Origin: Nocardia sp. NBC_01730
GTDB lineage: Bacteria > Actinomycetota > Actinomycetes > Mycobacteriales > Mycobacteriaceae
Assembly: GCF_035920445.1 (NCBI RefSeq)
Contig: NZ_CP109162.1
Location: 4,092,001 to 4,156,000 of the forward strand
DNA: 64,000 nucleotides
Direction of reading: 5' to 3'
The notes under the pieces were generated by a model that saw nothing but the letters and a program-made list of their open reading frames with translations, was not told the origin of the DNA and searched no databases. Numbering within the stretch: the first letter of the stretch is position 1; every line of letters starts with the position of its first letter. Position numbers and translations under genes: made by a program. Of this stretch, positions 62,243-64,000 are shown piece by piece.

Positions 62243-63283
62243 ATGCAAGTGATAGAGCGCGACTCGTTGACCGAAATCACCTCGGTGGTAGTGGATGAGG
62301 CGGTCCACAACATAGGCCTCCTCAAAGACTTTCATCAGAATCCGACGCTCAAGGATTTCGTGCCCGAGTTGGCTCGGCTCTCGCTGAGCTGGGTGCGGCT
62401 GTTGCCTGGCGAAGAACTGTCGGTGCACGAGCATCCGACGAAAAGCATGATCATCGTCGCGGAAGGCACCGGACGGGCCATCGGCGACATCACCCGAGAC
62501 ATCCGCTCCGGTGACATCGTCGTGGTTCCGCCGGGCTCGAAGCATGGATTCGTGGGCGCCGCGCCGTCGGGCTTCTGGGCTTTGTCGATCCAGTTCGAGG
62601 GCGACGGCCTGTACGAGAATCCGGACACCCCGCGCGTCGCCTTCGTCGACGACCGTCCCGACGTCGCGGCTATCCGCGCGGAAAACGACCGGCACCTGCA
62701 CGAGTATCGGAACAACGCCCTGGTCCGGCTGATCGGTGACATCGATTCGCAACCGCCCGAGGTACGCAGCGGGCTGTTGGACCACCTTCAGGGATGGTCG
62801 GACGCATTTCAGCGAGTGATCGCCGCGCGGGTCGTCGGGGAGAACGACAGTTCCGCGCGTCCGCTTGCCGACGAGCATCTCGCCGAGGAGCTCGGGCACA
62901 ACGTGCTGTTGGCCGAGATCCGCGACAACAGACCGGCGCAGTGGGATCCGGTGATCGCCGCCGCCTCGTCCTGGTTCGTGGATCGCATGGCATCCTCGTC
63001 CACCATGGAGCGCACGGTCCTGTCGCATCTTGTGCTCGAGGGCAGCGGATTGGTGTTCCATGCCGCAGGGCTGTCGTCGTTCTCGGCGAGCCGGTATTTC
63101 CAGCTGCACGACAGCGCGGACGCGGAGCATCTCGAGATGGGGTACCGGGCCCTGGCGCAGCGCCGGGACTGGACACCGGCGGAGGTAGGAGAGGTGCTGA
63201 CGAAAGGCTGGAAGATGATGCACCTGCTGTCCGACCGCATCGCGGAATGCGCGCTGCGGACCGCACCCGCAAACCATGTCTAG
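62243..63283 (+). CDS. cupin fused to a haem-oxygenase-like di-iron oxidase (HDO)
   Basis: 346 residues. Residues about 45-115 are a cupin with H62 and H64 (SVHEHPTKSM) and H101 (PPGSKHGF); the usual fourth Glu is absent, so a three-His iron site is likely. Residues about 160-340 form a helical HDO domain with the ligand set E216-x-x-H219 (EELGH), E266 (LVLEG) and H289-x3-D293-x2-H296 (LHDSADAEH). HDOs do unusual O2 chemistry such as N-oxygenation and C-C cleavage; SznF joins an HDO to a cupin to make an N-nitrosourea. GAGGAA precedes ATG 62243. It overlaps the next gene by 8 bases. Confidence 0.85.
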   Translation: MQVIERDSLTEITSVVVDEAVHNIGLLKDFHQNPTLKDFVPELARLSLSWVRLLPGEELSVHEHPTKSMIIVAEGTGRAIGDITRDIRSGDIVVVPPGSKHGFVGAAPSGFWALSIQFEGDGLYENPDTPRVAFVDDRPDVAAIRAENDRHLHEYRNNALVRLIGDIDSQPPEVRSGLLDHLQGWSDAFQRVIAARVVGENDSSARPLADEHLAEELGHNVLLAEIRDNRPAQWDPVIAAASSWFVDRMASSSTMERTVLSHLVLEGSGLVFHAAGLSSFSASRYFQLHDSADAEHLEMGYRALAQRRDWTPAEVGEVLTKGWKMMHLLSDRIAECALRTAPANHV

Positions 63284-63656
63284 CGATCAGGCGCTATTCG
63301 AAGAGCGCGAGCGCAGGGTCCTGGCCGCGGTGTTCGGCAGGGACAAGGCCGTCATGGCTGAGCTGATGCACCCGGATGGTTACGGATTCGATGCCACGAT
63401 GGGCTTGGTGAGCCAACGTGAACTCATCGACGGCATCGACGCACTCGCCCAGAACGCCGGTTTCGAGGCCGATGAGATACGAGTGGTGCCCGCGGGGCCG
63501 AAGGTCACCGCGCTGACATACCGGCTGCGGCAATGGGGCGACTTCAACGGCACGCCGTTGCCGGAAGTCGTCTACTGCAGCAGTGTATGGCGGCTCGGCC
63601 ACGGCGGCTGGCAAGCGATCTTCCACCACGAAACACCGACGCAATCGACCGGGTAG
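63276..63656 (+). CDS. SnoaL-like/DUF4440 protein (NTF2 fold)
   Basis: 126 residues with the NTF2-like order: an N-terminal helix (FEERERRVLAAVFGRDKAVM), LMHPDGYGFDATMGLVSQRELIDGI, then beta strands (EIRVVPAGPKVTALTYRL, EVVYCSSVWRLGHGGWQAIFHHET). Members act as cyclases, isomerases or small-molecule binders. It overlaps the cupin-HDO gene (8 bases), so the two probably work in the same pathway. Confidence 0.8.
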   Translation: MSSDQALFEERERRVLAAVFGRDKAVMAELMHPDGYGFDATMGLVSQRELIDGIDALAQNAGFEADEIRVVPAGPKVTALTYRLRQWGDFNGTPLPEVVYCSSVWRLGHGGWQAIFHHETPTQSTG

Positions 63657-63660
63657 TGCC

Positions 63661-64000
63661 GTGCTCAGCGAGACGTACTTCTGGCGGCAGGCATTCTGTC
63701 GACTCTACGAGACCCAGGTACCCATCGTGCCGCTGGGAAAGATCATGCACTGGCGTGCAGTGGTCGACGCGCTCGGCGTGGAATCCCCGACAGCCCGAGA
63801 CCGGGCGCTCGTCACCGACGACTACTTCTATCGACCGCACTCAGCTGCTCCGACCTCGGCCGAACTGGACGCGCACCGTCACGAAGGCGCGGTAGGCGGA
63901 GCACAGTGGCTGCTGCATCCGGTGGTGCGTCGCGATGGCGCCGACGTGCCCGCTTTTCGCGGCTTCGTGGAGTTGCCCTGGTTCGTGGAGGCCGAGTTCG
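63661..64000 (+). CDS. unknown protein, N-terminal part only (cut by window edge)
   Basis: A GTG 4 bases after the preceding stop opens a frame that runs to the window end (113 codons). It begins VLSETYFWRQAFCRLYETQV, has PIVPLGKIMHWRAVVDALGVE, an acidic TDDYFYRPHS, and GGAQWLLHPVVRRDG. I do not recognise it. Its spacing shows it belongs to the cupin-HDO operon. Confidence 0.65.
   Translation, partial: MLSETYFWRQAFCRLYETQVPIVPLGKIMHWRAVVDALGVESPTARDRALVTDDYFYRPHSAAPTSAELDAHRHEGAVGGAQWLLHPVVRRDGADVPAFRGFVELPWFVEAEF

Overview
The window is high-GC actinobacterial DNA, most probably from Nocardia or a close mycolic-acid-containing relative. The pointers are an antigen-85-like mycolyltransferase, a resuscitation-promoting-factor (Rpf) protein, a SigC-type ECF sigma factor, a CtpB-type copper ATPase facing an Rv0102-like CopD/CtaG protein as in mycobacteria, and short secreted proteins of nocardial style. 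Many genes start with GTG and many operons use 4-base ATGA/GTGA overlaps. No rRNA, tRNA or CRISPR array was seen.

Layout. 0-8.3 kb: the edge of a PuuD-like amidohydrolase gene next to a glutamine synthetase-like ligase, a secreted lipase, a molybdate operon (MerR/TOBE regulator, modA, modB, modC), an Rpf protein and a thioesterase. 8.9-15.8 kb is an accessory block: an IS21 remnant in which istA and istB are fused in frame, two signal-less IPT/TIG repeat proteins (3 and 12 domains), then a phage-like holin cassette with frameshifted small genes. 15.8-19.2 kb: a PfpI/DJ-1 protein, and a MerR regulator facing a three-gene membrane-protein operon.

19.19-27.50 kb looks like an inserted island. 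It is bounded on the right by a partial, rearranged copy of the membrane-protein operon that lies on its left. It holds a MurG-like glycosyltransferase, a DegT aminotransferase, an ATP-grasp ligase, an RmlB-like dehydratase, four small unknown proteins, an HTH/TPR-like regulator and an NAD-dependent epimerase. Together these suggest a small amino-sugar or glycoconjugate pathway.

28-37.6 kb: TetR/FAD monooxygenase, mycolyltransferase-like protein, methyltransferase, TetR, carboxylesterase, flavin amine oxidase and aldehyde dehydrogenase, with remnants of a CdaR/PucR regulator and an SDR. 37.9-43.0 kb and 50.4-55.1 kb form a split metal (probably copper) module: zinc-finger anti-sigma candidate, CtpB-like ATPase, CopD/CtaG protein; sigC with an ABC importer; a YcnI protein. 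43.2-50.4 kb: MFS transporter, GH88-like hydrolase, acyl-CoA dehydrogenase, CaiB-type CoA-transferase and acyl-CoA ligase.

56-64 kb ends in what looks like part of a biosynthetic cluster: a P450 lacking the ExxR arginine, an antiporter, a short chorismate-lyase-like protein and a flavin halogenase. Divergent from these are a cupin fused to a haem-oxygenase-like di-iron oxidase (HDO), a SnoaL-like protein and an unknown gene cut by the window edge. The cupin-HDO fusion is, in my view, the most interesting enzyme in the window: it uses the two domain types of the N-nitrosating enzyme SznF in reversed order. All assignments were made by eye from translated sequence and motifs; no database search was possible.
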